Assembly: GCA_963281255.1 (NCBI GenBank)
Contig: OY725489.1
Coordinates: forward strand, 7,502,523-7,566,522
DNA length: 64,000 nt
Reading direction: 5' to 3'
Source: Aphrocallistes beatrix
Lineage: Eukaryota > Porifera > Hexactinellida > Sceptrulophora > Aphrocallistidae
The translations under genes and the position numbers were made by a program. The notes beneath the pieces were generated by a model. That model was not told the origin of the DNA, made no database searches, and was given only the letters and a program-made list of their open reading frames with translations. Of this stretch, positions 42,301-50,946 are shown one piece after another; position 1 is the stretch's first letter, and each line of letters starts with the position of its first letter.

Positions 42301-45300
42301 TGCAGCTTACCCTTACCAGCAGAAGATAAATAGTTAGCATCCATTGTCCACTTCCCACATTACATTTATTTCTAGGTGGTATGTGAAGCGACACAAAGCG
42401 AGGAACTCCAGGTTCGTGTGGCTGCACTACAGAATTTAGTCAAGATAATGTCTCTCTACTACCACTACATGGAACAGTACATGGCTCCAGCTCTCTTCGC
42501 TATTACCATCGACGCAATGAAATCCGAGATAGAAGAGATTTCGCTACAAGGCATCGAGTTCTGGTCTACTGTGTGCGATGAGGAGGATAGCTTGTCCTAT
42601 GAGATGGATGAGGCCACACGCCATGGACACCCACCTGGTCGGCTCAGCAAGCATTACGTGAAAGGCGCCCTCCAGTACTTAGTCCCGATCCTACAGGAAC
42701 TGATGACGCGTCAGGAAGAAGTAGATGACGATGATGAATGGAATCCTTGTAAAGCGGCTGGCGTTTGTATCATGTTAATGGCTAATGTCGCTGAGAACGA
42801 GATTGTTGATAAAGTAATGCCGTTTATTGACGCGAATATTAAAAGCGAAGATTGGAGGTTTCGAGAGGCGTCGATTATGTGTCTTGGCTCGATTCTGGAC
42901 GGTCCGGATGAGGAAACGCTGGGAAATATCGTTTCGCAGGCGCTTGGCGTTATGATTGATTTGCTGAGTGACCCCATGGTACCTGTGAGAGACACAGCTG
43001 CGTGGACTATTGGTAAGTCTTTTATAAATTTATGCATACCGTATTTCCCTGAATAAGCGCCGGGTCTAAAGGGTGAGCGAAATAAATAAGCGCCGGGGCT
43101 TGAATAAGCGCCGGGGCTCGAATAAGCGCCGGGGCTCGGGTAAGCGTCGGACGCCGGGGCATTTAGTTCTCTGAACATCATATCAAACTAGTATTCTCAG
43201 TAGTGGCATAGATACAAGTGCTTTTTGAAACATTACATTATCCTTTTTTAACTAACATTCTCAGTTGTGGAAAAAATAAAAGTGCCAGTCAATGTAGTAA
43301 ACAAAAAAAAGAGCGCCGGGTCAAAATAGCGAATGAAAAAAATAAGCGCCGGGGCTTGAATAAGCGCCGGGTCTAAAGGGTGCACGAAATAAATAAGCGC
43401 CCGGGCACTTATTCGAAGCAATACGGTAAATTTACTTTAGTTTATAATAGGTACATAAAGTAAACAAATTTCCAAAATAGGCTAGAGACTAACTTCCGAC
43501 GGTTAACATGGGGTTTTCAGGGGTGTAGATTACGAATATCATATTTTCGAAGCTATAATATATATTAATTGTTTACTTTTGTTATAGTACATTCACCTAT
43601 TCATAAGCGTTTATCTTCCCCGAATCAGTCCTAGTCTTTTATATACAGTCGACTCCGCTTAATAGGGCCACTGTTTAATCAGGTCAACCGCTTATTGGAC
43701 CACTTTTGGCAGGACCGGAATAGCTCTCACACATATAAGCTAAGGCAAAATATTTTCGGTTAATTGGGAACTCCGGTTAATCGGGCCAAAATGTCCCCTG
43801 ACCGATGTGACCCTATTAAGCGGAGTCGACTATAGTACATAAGTAGTAATTAAAGAATTGCTCATATTTTAAAGAATCTTATAATGTTTTAAGTAAGAAC
43901 TGTCACTAAGTGATTCCTTACTAACATGACACCTCGACATTATCTTTCAAAACCAAAAAAATTCCCTTCCCCTTCTTCTCTTTCATAGGTCGAATGTGTG
44001 AAGAGCTGCCAGAGGTAGTGGTACAACATCCTTCCTTAAATAATCTGTTGCAAGCACTACTCATCGGCCTTGGAAGTGTGCCTCGCGTCGCTACCAACAC
44101 TTGCTGGGCTTTCATCTCCCTTGCAGAAGCGGCGTATAATAACGTTATTTCTACTGAGGAGGAAGATCCCGACACCTACGCTCTGTCTCCAATCTTCGAG
44201 GAATTGATTTCCAAGTTGCTGAATTGTAGTGAGCGGAACGACTCGTCTGGTTCAAATCTTAAAAGTGCGGCTTATGAGACTCTTATTGAGGTAAGATCAA
44301 GGCCGTGGTAGGCACAGGTGTGAAGTGGTACGTTTGAAACCAGTCCAACCGGACCCGTGGCTACCTTTACCTTGAAAATAGTGCAGCTTCTAGTATGCAC
44401 ACATGGCACAACTTGGCATATTCGCTTCCTATTGCTTTGCAGGATGGGCGCGATCTATACTTTTGTATGACAAACTGAGAACTCTGGGTTCTTTTGGTTC
44501 ACAACCAAGGACATTTTAGGTAGGCACGTGCCTCCTAAAATGGCCCTATTTATTGAGACACCCATATGTGCCGAACCCCGGGGGACTGGGGGGGCGCTCG
44601 CTCCCCCCTTGGATTCGAAGATGGCCCATGGACATGGGTTTATTTAGGTTATTTCCAGTCAGGCACTTTTTGGTGATAAAAGTTACATGGCACCCAAACA
44701 GGGATTTATCTTGTATTTCCAGGGGTGATGCCAACCCAGCACCAAAATTGAATCACACTGCAAGCACCTTGGCTCGTCGGACGCTACCAGGCTGGAACCT
44801 ATTAGTGCCGGCCGAGCAGCTAGATAAACTCCTGCCCATGGACGCAATACAAAATGTAGGGCTGAACCTCCCCTAGAACCCCAAATGATCCATAGATTTC
44901 CAAAGTTCAGCGCCCCTGGGGACACCTTTGAGGCAGTGTTGCCAACAGAACCATCTTGGGTCCAAATGGTCTGAAATTTCGTATTACTGTTAATGAGAGG
45001 AGTTAGAAGAATGTTAAAAATTGCACTAGGATATCTAAGGTCTGATTTCAATAAAATGTGGTTCCATTTCTATATGGCGTAGATGTGCATAATATATTTT
45101 TAATGAAATCCCAGCACATCCGGGTTTTATTTTATAAGCGTATACAGTGTAATTCGCTTATTACCAACTCGGGGTTTGTTCACAAAATAGTTGCTAATAA
45201 GGGAACAGAATTAATACAAAATATATACTTGGAGCTTGAAAATTGGTTGCTAATCAAGCAATGTTGCTAGAAAGGCGAACTCCACTCAAACTTGCCAACT

Positions 45301-47684
45301 GTTTCGTTTTTGGCGGGGCGTCCCGTTTTTTTCAGTCTTCTACAGGGTGGGGCATAAGTTCTGCCACAAGCTTCATTAGGTATAAAATTTCTTATACTCA
45401 AACAATCTTAGCTATTATGGTCTTTAGAGATTGTAATTTCAATATTCTCAATGGTTTCAAAAGATTTTTGATTCCAAGTCCTAGAACTGTGTTTTGTGGA
45501 GAAAAAATGTGTCCTGACACGCAGCGAAAATTGAGAATCAGGGGCCTTATTCACTAAGAAAACTTAAGATTTGCTTAACTTTATATAACTTTATATAGTG
45601 GAAATTTTGAAGAGTTGCATTACGATTTGGGTAAATAGATGTTCAATGATACCAATAGAAATATAAACTACCTAAATACTGGAAATATTCCAAGTCACTC
45701 ACGAAATATTCGTGATGTCATACTTAAGTATTATGACGTCATACTTAACTAAAAATATTACGTAACTTTCTGAAAAGTTTAACAAATGAGTCAAAATTTG
45801 TCAAGCATTTCAATTGTACCACTTAAAATTAATAGAGTATGCAATCTATTTGAATTCTTTAAAAATCTCTTCTAATTTTGAAGATTCAAAAGTTAAGCAA
45901 ATCTTAAGTTTTCTTAGTGAATAAGGCCCCAGGGCCCACTGCTTTTCTAATTATCTTTCTAGAATCTTCAAATTCTAGGACTAATTATCTCTCACATTTT
46001 CCTCGAACACTCTAAATTTGTAGAAATATAGGATGTTTAAATCAGTACATATTGAGAAACATTTGGATCAGAATTTTTGGTGATGTAAAAAAAGTGCCAT
46101 TTTGGGTGATTTTGCAAAATATACCTAATTTGAACTCGTGAAATGATAACTTTATCTCGTTTCTGATAATGAATTCAATGGATTTGTGAAATATTTCCAA
46201 GGTGTATGAAAGGTATCTGATGCTAAATCGTCATAGAACATCGATTATAGAGATATTTTTTACAGAATCTCGAATTTCGCTGCGTGCCAGGACACATATT
46301 TTCTCTATAAAATTGCCACATAACACAGTTCCAGTGGGCTTAGACTCGAAAAATCTTTTAAAATCATTGAGAATATTCGAATTATAATCTCTAAAGAGCA
46401 TAATAACTAAGATTGTTTGAGTATAAGAAATTTTATACCTAATGAATCTTGTGGCAGAACTTGTGCCCCACCCTGTATTGAGCTAGTTTTCACGAGTGTA
46501 AATATACTTTCCAAAATGCCACTCAACGAAATACGAATTAAATAAATAATCTGGATGAATTTTGTTTTCTACGAAATTTCCGTTTGCCCTATAAATAGAT
46601 TATAGCAATTTCTAATAGACAGACTCCATCATATTATAATTTCTTTATTACTATTTTTGTGTAGGTAATCCGTTACTGCGCAAAAGATTGCTATTCCACC
46701 ATCGGAAAGACCACACTGCACATACTCGAGAAACTCCAGCACTCCATCCAAATCAACCTTCCAGCAGCGGAGAGAAATCAGATCAACAACATCCAATCCT
46801 ACCTCTGCGCTACCCTGCAAAGCCTCCTGCGAAAACTGACCAAAGAGGACATTCTCAAATTCTCCGATTCCGTGATGCAGGCGTTAATCTTTATCTTACA
46901 GACATCTGGCACTCAGAACGGTAGCATACAAGAAGACGTGATTCTTACTGTTGGTTCACTGATCGAAGTTTTACACTCTAATTTTGCGAATTATATGGAA
47001 GGCTTCAAACCATATCTTTTCTCTGCCCTACAGAATTATAGTGAATACCATGTGTGTATAGCAGCTGTTGGAGTGGTAGGAGATTTGTCTCGTGCCTTGG
47101 GTGATACTATCCTCCTGTACTGTGATGACATCATTAAAATCCTGTTACAAGGTTTAACGGAAGTTTCCTTATTCCGTGATGCGAAGCCGCATATCATCTC
47201 GACCATCGGAGACATAGCTCTAGCCATTGGACCCAATTTCAAAAAGTACATTGATACTGTGCTGCAGCTCTTGTCTCAAGCTTCGCAAGTCGATGTTGAC
47301 CGAAAAGATTACTCACTGGTTGAGTATATGAATGAGCTAAGGGATAGTTGTTTGGACGCTTATACTGGGATCATACAAGGTCTTAAAGGCAGCGATTCGG
47401 CCGAAGTCAATCAGGAAGTACAACTCATTTGGCCACAAGTGCCTTTCATCCTCGCTTTTATCGATTACATAGGAAAAGACCCTGTCCATACGGACTCTAA
47501 CATTTGCTCGTGTTGCGGGATTCTAGGCGATTTGTCCTCATCCTTTGGTACGAATATGGATCCGCTTTTGAAGGATAAACAGGGCATTGATAAGCTCCTG
47601 TTGGAAGGAAGGAGCTCTGAAACTCCAAAGACTAAACTCTACGCAAATTGGGCTGCAACTACGATAAAAAAGTTCAATCAGTAA
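39377..47684 (+). CDS. KPNB1: Importin subunit beta-1 (karyopherin beta-1), five coding exons
   Basis: Exons 39377-39845, 40704-40900, 42376-43012, 43989-44290, 46665-47684 (TAA). All GT-AG, phases agree, 874 residues, against 876 in human. HEAT repeats run throughout. Strongly conserved words include NPCKAAGVC after the acidic loop ([10 protein letters not shown], near 42720), [11 protein letters not shown]-like [12 protein letters not shown] (exon 3 end), and [17 protein letters not shown] (exon 3 start). Role by family: carries importin-alpha/cargo through the nuclear pore, binds FG nucleoporins, and releases cargo on Ran-GTP; the N-terminal HEATs bind Ran and the C-terminal part binds the IBB domain of importin-alpha. 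Only four coding introns is low for an animal copy. A MITE starts 13 nt into intron 1 and another element 27 nt into intron 3. The 3' UTR carries one more intron. Confidence 0.98.
39858..40028. mobile_element. hAT-like MITE, GGTAATGCGGAAATGG family
   Basis: 171 bp, flanks GTTAGGGG/TTTAGGGG (7 of 8). Starts 13 nt after the 5' splice site of importin exon 1. Confidence 0.9.
40041..40215. repeat. Dispersed repeat, copy 2 (reverse of 26955-27110)
   Basis: ATAAATGACAATCACCCACC and CCTCACTTTCATTCTCCC match copy 1 in reverse; continues here a little further. Confidence 0.8.
40398..40522. mobile_element. hAT-like MITE, GGTAATGCGGAAATGG family, short
   Basis: GGTAATGCGG to CCACCATACC, 125 bp; no clear duplication. 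Second copy in the same intron. Confidence 0.85.
40901..41401. other. Intron stretch without gene
   Basis: Start of importin intron 2. C/G-rich patch at 41225-41300 looks like a worn GC-rich MITE. Confidence 0.4.
41402..41640. mobile_element. Tc1/mariner-like MITE, left part only
   Basis: AACCAGACCAAGATATTTGA and ATTTCCCATACAAATAGTA match the left side of 34740-35203; stops where the GC-rich repeat 41645-41715 begins. Confidence 0.7.
41645..41715. repeat. GC-rich dispersed repeat with GGACACTTTTTGTCC dyad
   Basis: Reverse-orientation relative of 29003-29078. Confidence 0.75.
41845..42208. mobile_element. hAT Charlie-like MITE, CAGTGATTCTCAAAG family
   Basis: 364 bp, exact 8-bp duplication GGCTAGAG (41837-41844, 42209-42216). 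Ends CAGTGATTCTCAAAG and TTTGAGAAACACTG; GGGGGCGCT words near the left, GGGGGCGGTG near the right. Confidence 0.92.
43039..43426. mobile_element. DNA transposon derivative, CCGTATTTCCCTGAATAAGC ends
   Basis: 388 bp with TA flanks; ends CCGTATTTCCCTGAATAAG and CTTATTCGAAGCAATACGG. AATAAGCGCCGGGGC is repeated three times at the left and again before the right end. Begins 27 nt after the 5' splice site of importin exon 3. Possibly ISL2EU-like; not certain. Confidence 0.8.
43646..43832. mobile_element. Pogo-like MITE, CAGTCGACTCCGC family
   Basis: About 187 bp, TA flanks, importin intron 3. Confidence 0.92.
44300..44376. repeat. Short element sharing words with the 19652 hairpin
   Basis: CAAGGCCGTGG ... 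GGTGTGAAGTGGTACGTTTG ... CCTTG; imperfect inverted ends, about 77 bp, 9 nt after importin exon 4. Confidence 0.55.
44563..44918. mobile_element. GC-rich hAT-like MITE split by another MITE
   Basis: Outer flanks GAGACACC/GGGACACC (7 of 8). Outer ends CATATGTGCCGAACC and GTTCAGCGCCCCTG. Element 44633-44834 is inserted. Confidence 0.9.
44633..44834. mobile_element. hAT-like MITE, CATGGGTTTATCTAGG family, nested
   Basis: 202 bp, exact 8-bp duplication CCCATGGA (44625-44632, 44835-44842), which is a word of the host MITE. Confidence 0.93.
44919..45342. other. Intron stretch without gene
   Basis: Importin intron 4. A scrap with TATTACTGTTAATGAGAGGAG resembles the interior of the Charlie-like family. 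Otherwise nothing recognised. Confidence 0.4.
45343..46475. mobile_element. Large mariner-like foldback element, CAGGGTGGGGCATAAG
   Basis: 1,133 bp, TA flanks, inverted ends of about 200 bp (CAGGGTGGGGCATAAGTTCT at the left, its mirror at the right). No transposase frame. Element 45539-45932 is nested. Confidence 0.9.
45539..45932. mobile_element. MITE, GGGGCCTTATTCACTAAG family, nested
   Basis: Ends CAGGGGCCTTATTCACTAAG and CTTAGTGAATAAGGCCCC; related in its ends to 61103-61624. Confidence 0.8.
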
Positions 47685-47726
47685 TTAATTAGGTAAGTGA
47701 GAGCCTTGTTTAGAAACTACAGTATA

Positions 47727-48204
47727 CACTACCCAGACAAAAGTATTCGACCACCACGAAAACATACATACAAATAGTATTAAATTAGATCTTTTTAAAT
47801 AGGAACATGTCCCTAAACAGTAGAAAATACTCTATTTTTTAGTTCAAATTCGTAATCTACACATTCTAATAACTCATAATTGAGAGTTTCAACTCAATTA
47901 CCTATTCTTATGTCGAAAATTATCAACCTATGCCAATTTGTGTCACTAAACGCCATCATATATAATGGCTGTGACTTGGGACAAGTAGCATCAAGTAGCA
48001 AATGTTGATATTTATTAACTTGGGAGTTAGTAATTAAGCTGAGGCTATCAATTATGAGTAATTAGAATGTGTAGTTTACGAATTTGAAATAAAAAATTGA
48101 GTATTCGTTACAGTTTGAGAACATATTCCTTTATGAATAGAACCACTTTAACACTATTCGTATGGCAGTTTCTGTGGTGGTCGAATACTTTTGTCCGGGT
48201 ACTG
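47727..48204. mobile_element. Tc1/mariner-like MITE, CACTACCCAGACAAAAG variant
   Basis: About 478 bp, TA flanks, ends CACTACCCAGACAAAAGTAT and ATACTTTTGTCCGGGTACTG. Confidence 0.9.
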
Positions 48205-48879
48205 TAGATATTGGATGTAGTGATAATTTTCTCCGTTTTGAGATGCCCCGGAGATAATATTCCATTCAAATTTTATTGGATATAGTGATATATTAGTTAT
48301 AGTGTTAATTGACCAAAAACTCCCTGGTCTTATCACTATATCTAATATCTTCTGTAAATCGTTTCAGTAGTTCAGTGTTCCGTAACCGGAGTTAGATACA
48401 TAGGCGCCAACTTTTAAAAAGTAATAAAAACCTGGGGGGATCAACCGGTAAAAATATTTTTATATTTTCTTATTAATTTTGATAATAGGCAACATCCATG
48501 CATAATAGGCACAAAACAATGTTTAACATTCTACATAAAGTTAAACACTAGATAAAAGCATTAGAGATTTTTCAGGGAAAGAAAACCAAAATTGAGATAT
48601 TTAACACCATTGTATAAAATTCATAATCGTATATGACTAGATAATTTATACCAGTGGTGGCACGAGGATGGGGCCTGTGTCCCACCTGAATTCGCTGTGC
48701 CTCACCTATTCTCCACTTGTGCCTCACCTACGATAGAGCGCTAGCTATGATTTATACGTTTTGGTTGTGGGTATTTAGGGATGTGGCCGTTTGATTAGCA
48801 GCCTTTCAGAGGTCCCCTAGCAATGCTTGATTTTATTAATTAATATTGACATCGGTTAACCAGCTCCAGACCAGTGTTG
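48205..48879. other. Intron stretch without gene
   Basis: Part of the importin UTR intron. CATAGGCGCCAAC at 48401 recalls the GC-rich MITE end without a partner. Confidence 0.4.
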
Positions 48880-49115
48880 CTAGATGAGTTGTTCACCATG
48901 TTCATGCCACATATCTTCAAATGTTCATGGCAAAACTCAAATGTTCATGCCATTTTCATGTCAAATCAAAGAAGTATTTTCCATGATCATCCCCAAAGTA
49001 AAAAGTTCTGGCCATGTTTATGTCAAAAAGTAAAAAGTTTATGCCATATTCATGCCACAAATCAAAAGTTCATGAAAATGGTCAAATCTATGAACTTTGT
49101 TCATGATATGGCAAC
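48880..49115. repeat. GTTCATGCCA-rich element
   Basis: GTTCATGCCA/TTCATGGCA words recur about eight times between CAGTGTTGCTAGATGAG (48872) and ATGGCAACGTTG (49107); the ends are weakly inverted. Confidence 0.55.
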
Positions 49116-49198
49116 GTTGAAGCACACTAAAACTTCAAAATATCCAATACGATTTTGCTATATTTCTTAATGGTTTTGTATTAACTTTTATTTTGTAG

Positions 49199-49450
49199 GA
49201 GATTGCCGTCAGTGAGAGATCCATGTCTGAAGAGAGCGATCTAATCTGTGAACAACTGCCTGACCTACTTCAGTGGTGGTGTGGATTTGTCCAGGAAATC
49301 AATCATCGTACCCAATTAGTCCTTTTCATTTCTAACTTACCACATCTTGTGTGTGGTTGTATTAGATCTTTCGCTATTTTCTGGTATTGAAGTCTGTCTA
49401 AGTCGTGTGCTAGTCTCCGTTCAGTATTAATAAATTTACCATTACTTTAC
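49199..49450 (+). other. Terminal 3' UTR exon of importin beta-1
   Basis: Begins after TTTTGTAG and contains AATAAA at 49429-49434. Assigned to KPNB1 because no other plus-strand gene lies between. Confidence 0.6.
49429..49434 (+). terminator. AATAAA polyadenylation signal
   Basis: Canonical hexamer 230 nt into the terminal importin exon. Confidence 0.55.
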
Positions 49451-49902
49451 TCGCCTATGGCTAACTTAGTATTTTATCCCTCATTACATTTTATCTGATT
49501 TTATATTACGTATTTGAATTATTTTGATCATGATCATTATGGTAATTTAGACTTTGCAGTTTTGTTTTACATTTATTTATCCGCTAAATTAGAGCAGTGG
49601 TTGCCGAACTAGGGTCTACAGCAGGGGTAGCTTTTTAAGAGTTTAAACTTTTTTATCAATTAAAAGTAAAAGAACACTATATATGGTTATGTGGTTTCAG
49701 CATACATGCCAACTTGGGCCATGATATTAGCGAGACGCAATATACATATACAAGTATCCTTACTATTAAAACTCGATTAATGTTTGTGTATATATATATA
49801 CCTTACAATCTACCTTAGAGTGATAAAGGAAGGATGTCTCGCCAAAAACGTGAAGGTTGGAAATACTTGGCATGTATGGTTTTGCATAATTTTATTAATA
49901 TA
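49435..49902. other. Intergenic DNA between importin and the sulfotransferase
   Basis: Fragment GCAGTGGTTGCCGAACTAGGG (49593-49613) looks like a worn Charlie-like end. ACTATTAAAACTCGATTAATG (49762-49782) recurs at 62697. Confidence 0.4.
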
Positions 49903-50540
49903 CACTGCCTGAACAAAAGTATTCGTACACCCCATTATTCCCCATACAAATAGTTATAATACTGATTTATTTGTGGTTTACGAGATATTCGACAAATTAC
50001 CAAATGTGACCAATATGATACATTGTCGAATATCTCGTAAACCATTGAATTTAGAGGTCGAAATTATATTATCGCTGATAGGAAATAGTGTATTTGCTAT
50101 CAAATGGAATTATATTTGAATGTGTAGCCATTGCAGTTTTCAAGATATAACCCCAACTGACCAAAACACGTTTCCATAGCAACACTGGAATGTAGCAACA
50201 TTTCATGAAAAAAATCCAAATTTTTCGTATTAACCCATTCACATCTCAGTTCTATGCGAAACATTTTATAATAAAAACACTTAGAATTGCCCCTAAACGG
50301 CCTCTGATAATCACCAAATTTGTCACAAATATAACCTATTGCGCAACCATATGGTGACTAATCTAAATTTGAACAACGGATATGGGTACTTTGACACCAT
50401 ATTTATATATGCTAGTAATACATTCCTAAGCTCTATTGTACTTTGTTAATGATTTAAGGCAGCTCATGTATTTATTCAACCATCTTCTACCGCATCCCTA
50501 GTCCCAGATCCGCAAGTTACTGTGAGGCCTTATATACAGT
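49903..50540. mobile_element. Tc1-like left end joined to one arm of the 31186-32228 family
   Basis: Begins TA-CACTGCCTGAACAAAAG, has a 45-bp internal hairpin (CGAGATATTCGACAAATTAC region), then follows one arm of 31186-32228 to TACTGTGAGGC...AGTAGGCTAT. No right Tc1-like end. Confidence 0.7.
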
Positions 50541-50569
50541 AGGCTATGTCTAAATGTTTCCCACGAAAC

Positions 50570-50711
50570 TATATTTTGATCTGAAAATATGTAGAATTTT
50601 GATCAGAAATGTGGAATTTGTATTAATTAGTATTGAAATTCCACATTTCTGATCAAAGTTCTACATTGGTTTTCTGATCAAAATTATACTAATTTTCTGA
50701 TCAAAATATAC
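50570..50711. repeat. Hairpin of TTTTGATCAGAAA words
   Basis: TATATTTTGATC ... AAATGTGGAATTT is mirrored by AAATTCCACATTT ... GATCAAAATATA. Confidence 0.8.
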
Positions 50712-50946
50712 AGTCTCGTTTACCCCCATTCGGAAATCTCCCCCGGCAAAGACCTAGTGTTATTAGGGCTTGCGTTGTACTCGTATATTTTTTCAATGGA
50801 ACAAAGGCAGTTAATGATCTTTTTATATTTAAAGAACTGATGGATATAATCAACTGAGTCATATTAACATTAAAAGCAATTTATCTTCAAAATCATATTT
50901 GATTAATCCTTTGCAGAACTGCGAAATTGAACACATAACATCACAA

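Larger units (their letters stand above)
47693..49198 (+). other. Intron in the importin beta-1 3' UTR
   Basis: Donor ATTAG/GTAAGT lies 8 nt after the TAA; acceptor TTTTGTAG at 49198. Downstream exon 49199 to about 49450 has no long frame and carries AATAAA. The junction is too near the stop to mark the mRNA for nonsense-mediated decay. Confidence 0.65.

Noticed and set aside
48874-49170. 98-codon plus-strand frame in the importin UTR intron
   Set aside because: Arises from GTTCATGCCA repeats (Met/His/Phe-rich); no domain, inside an element.
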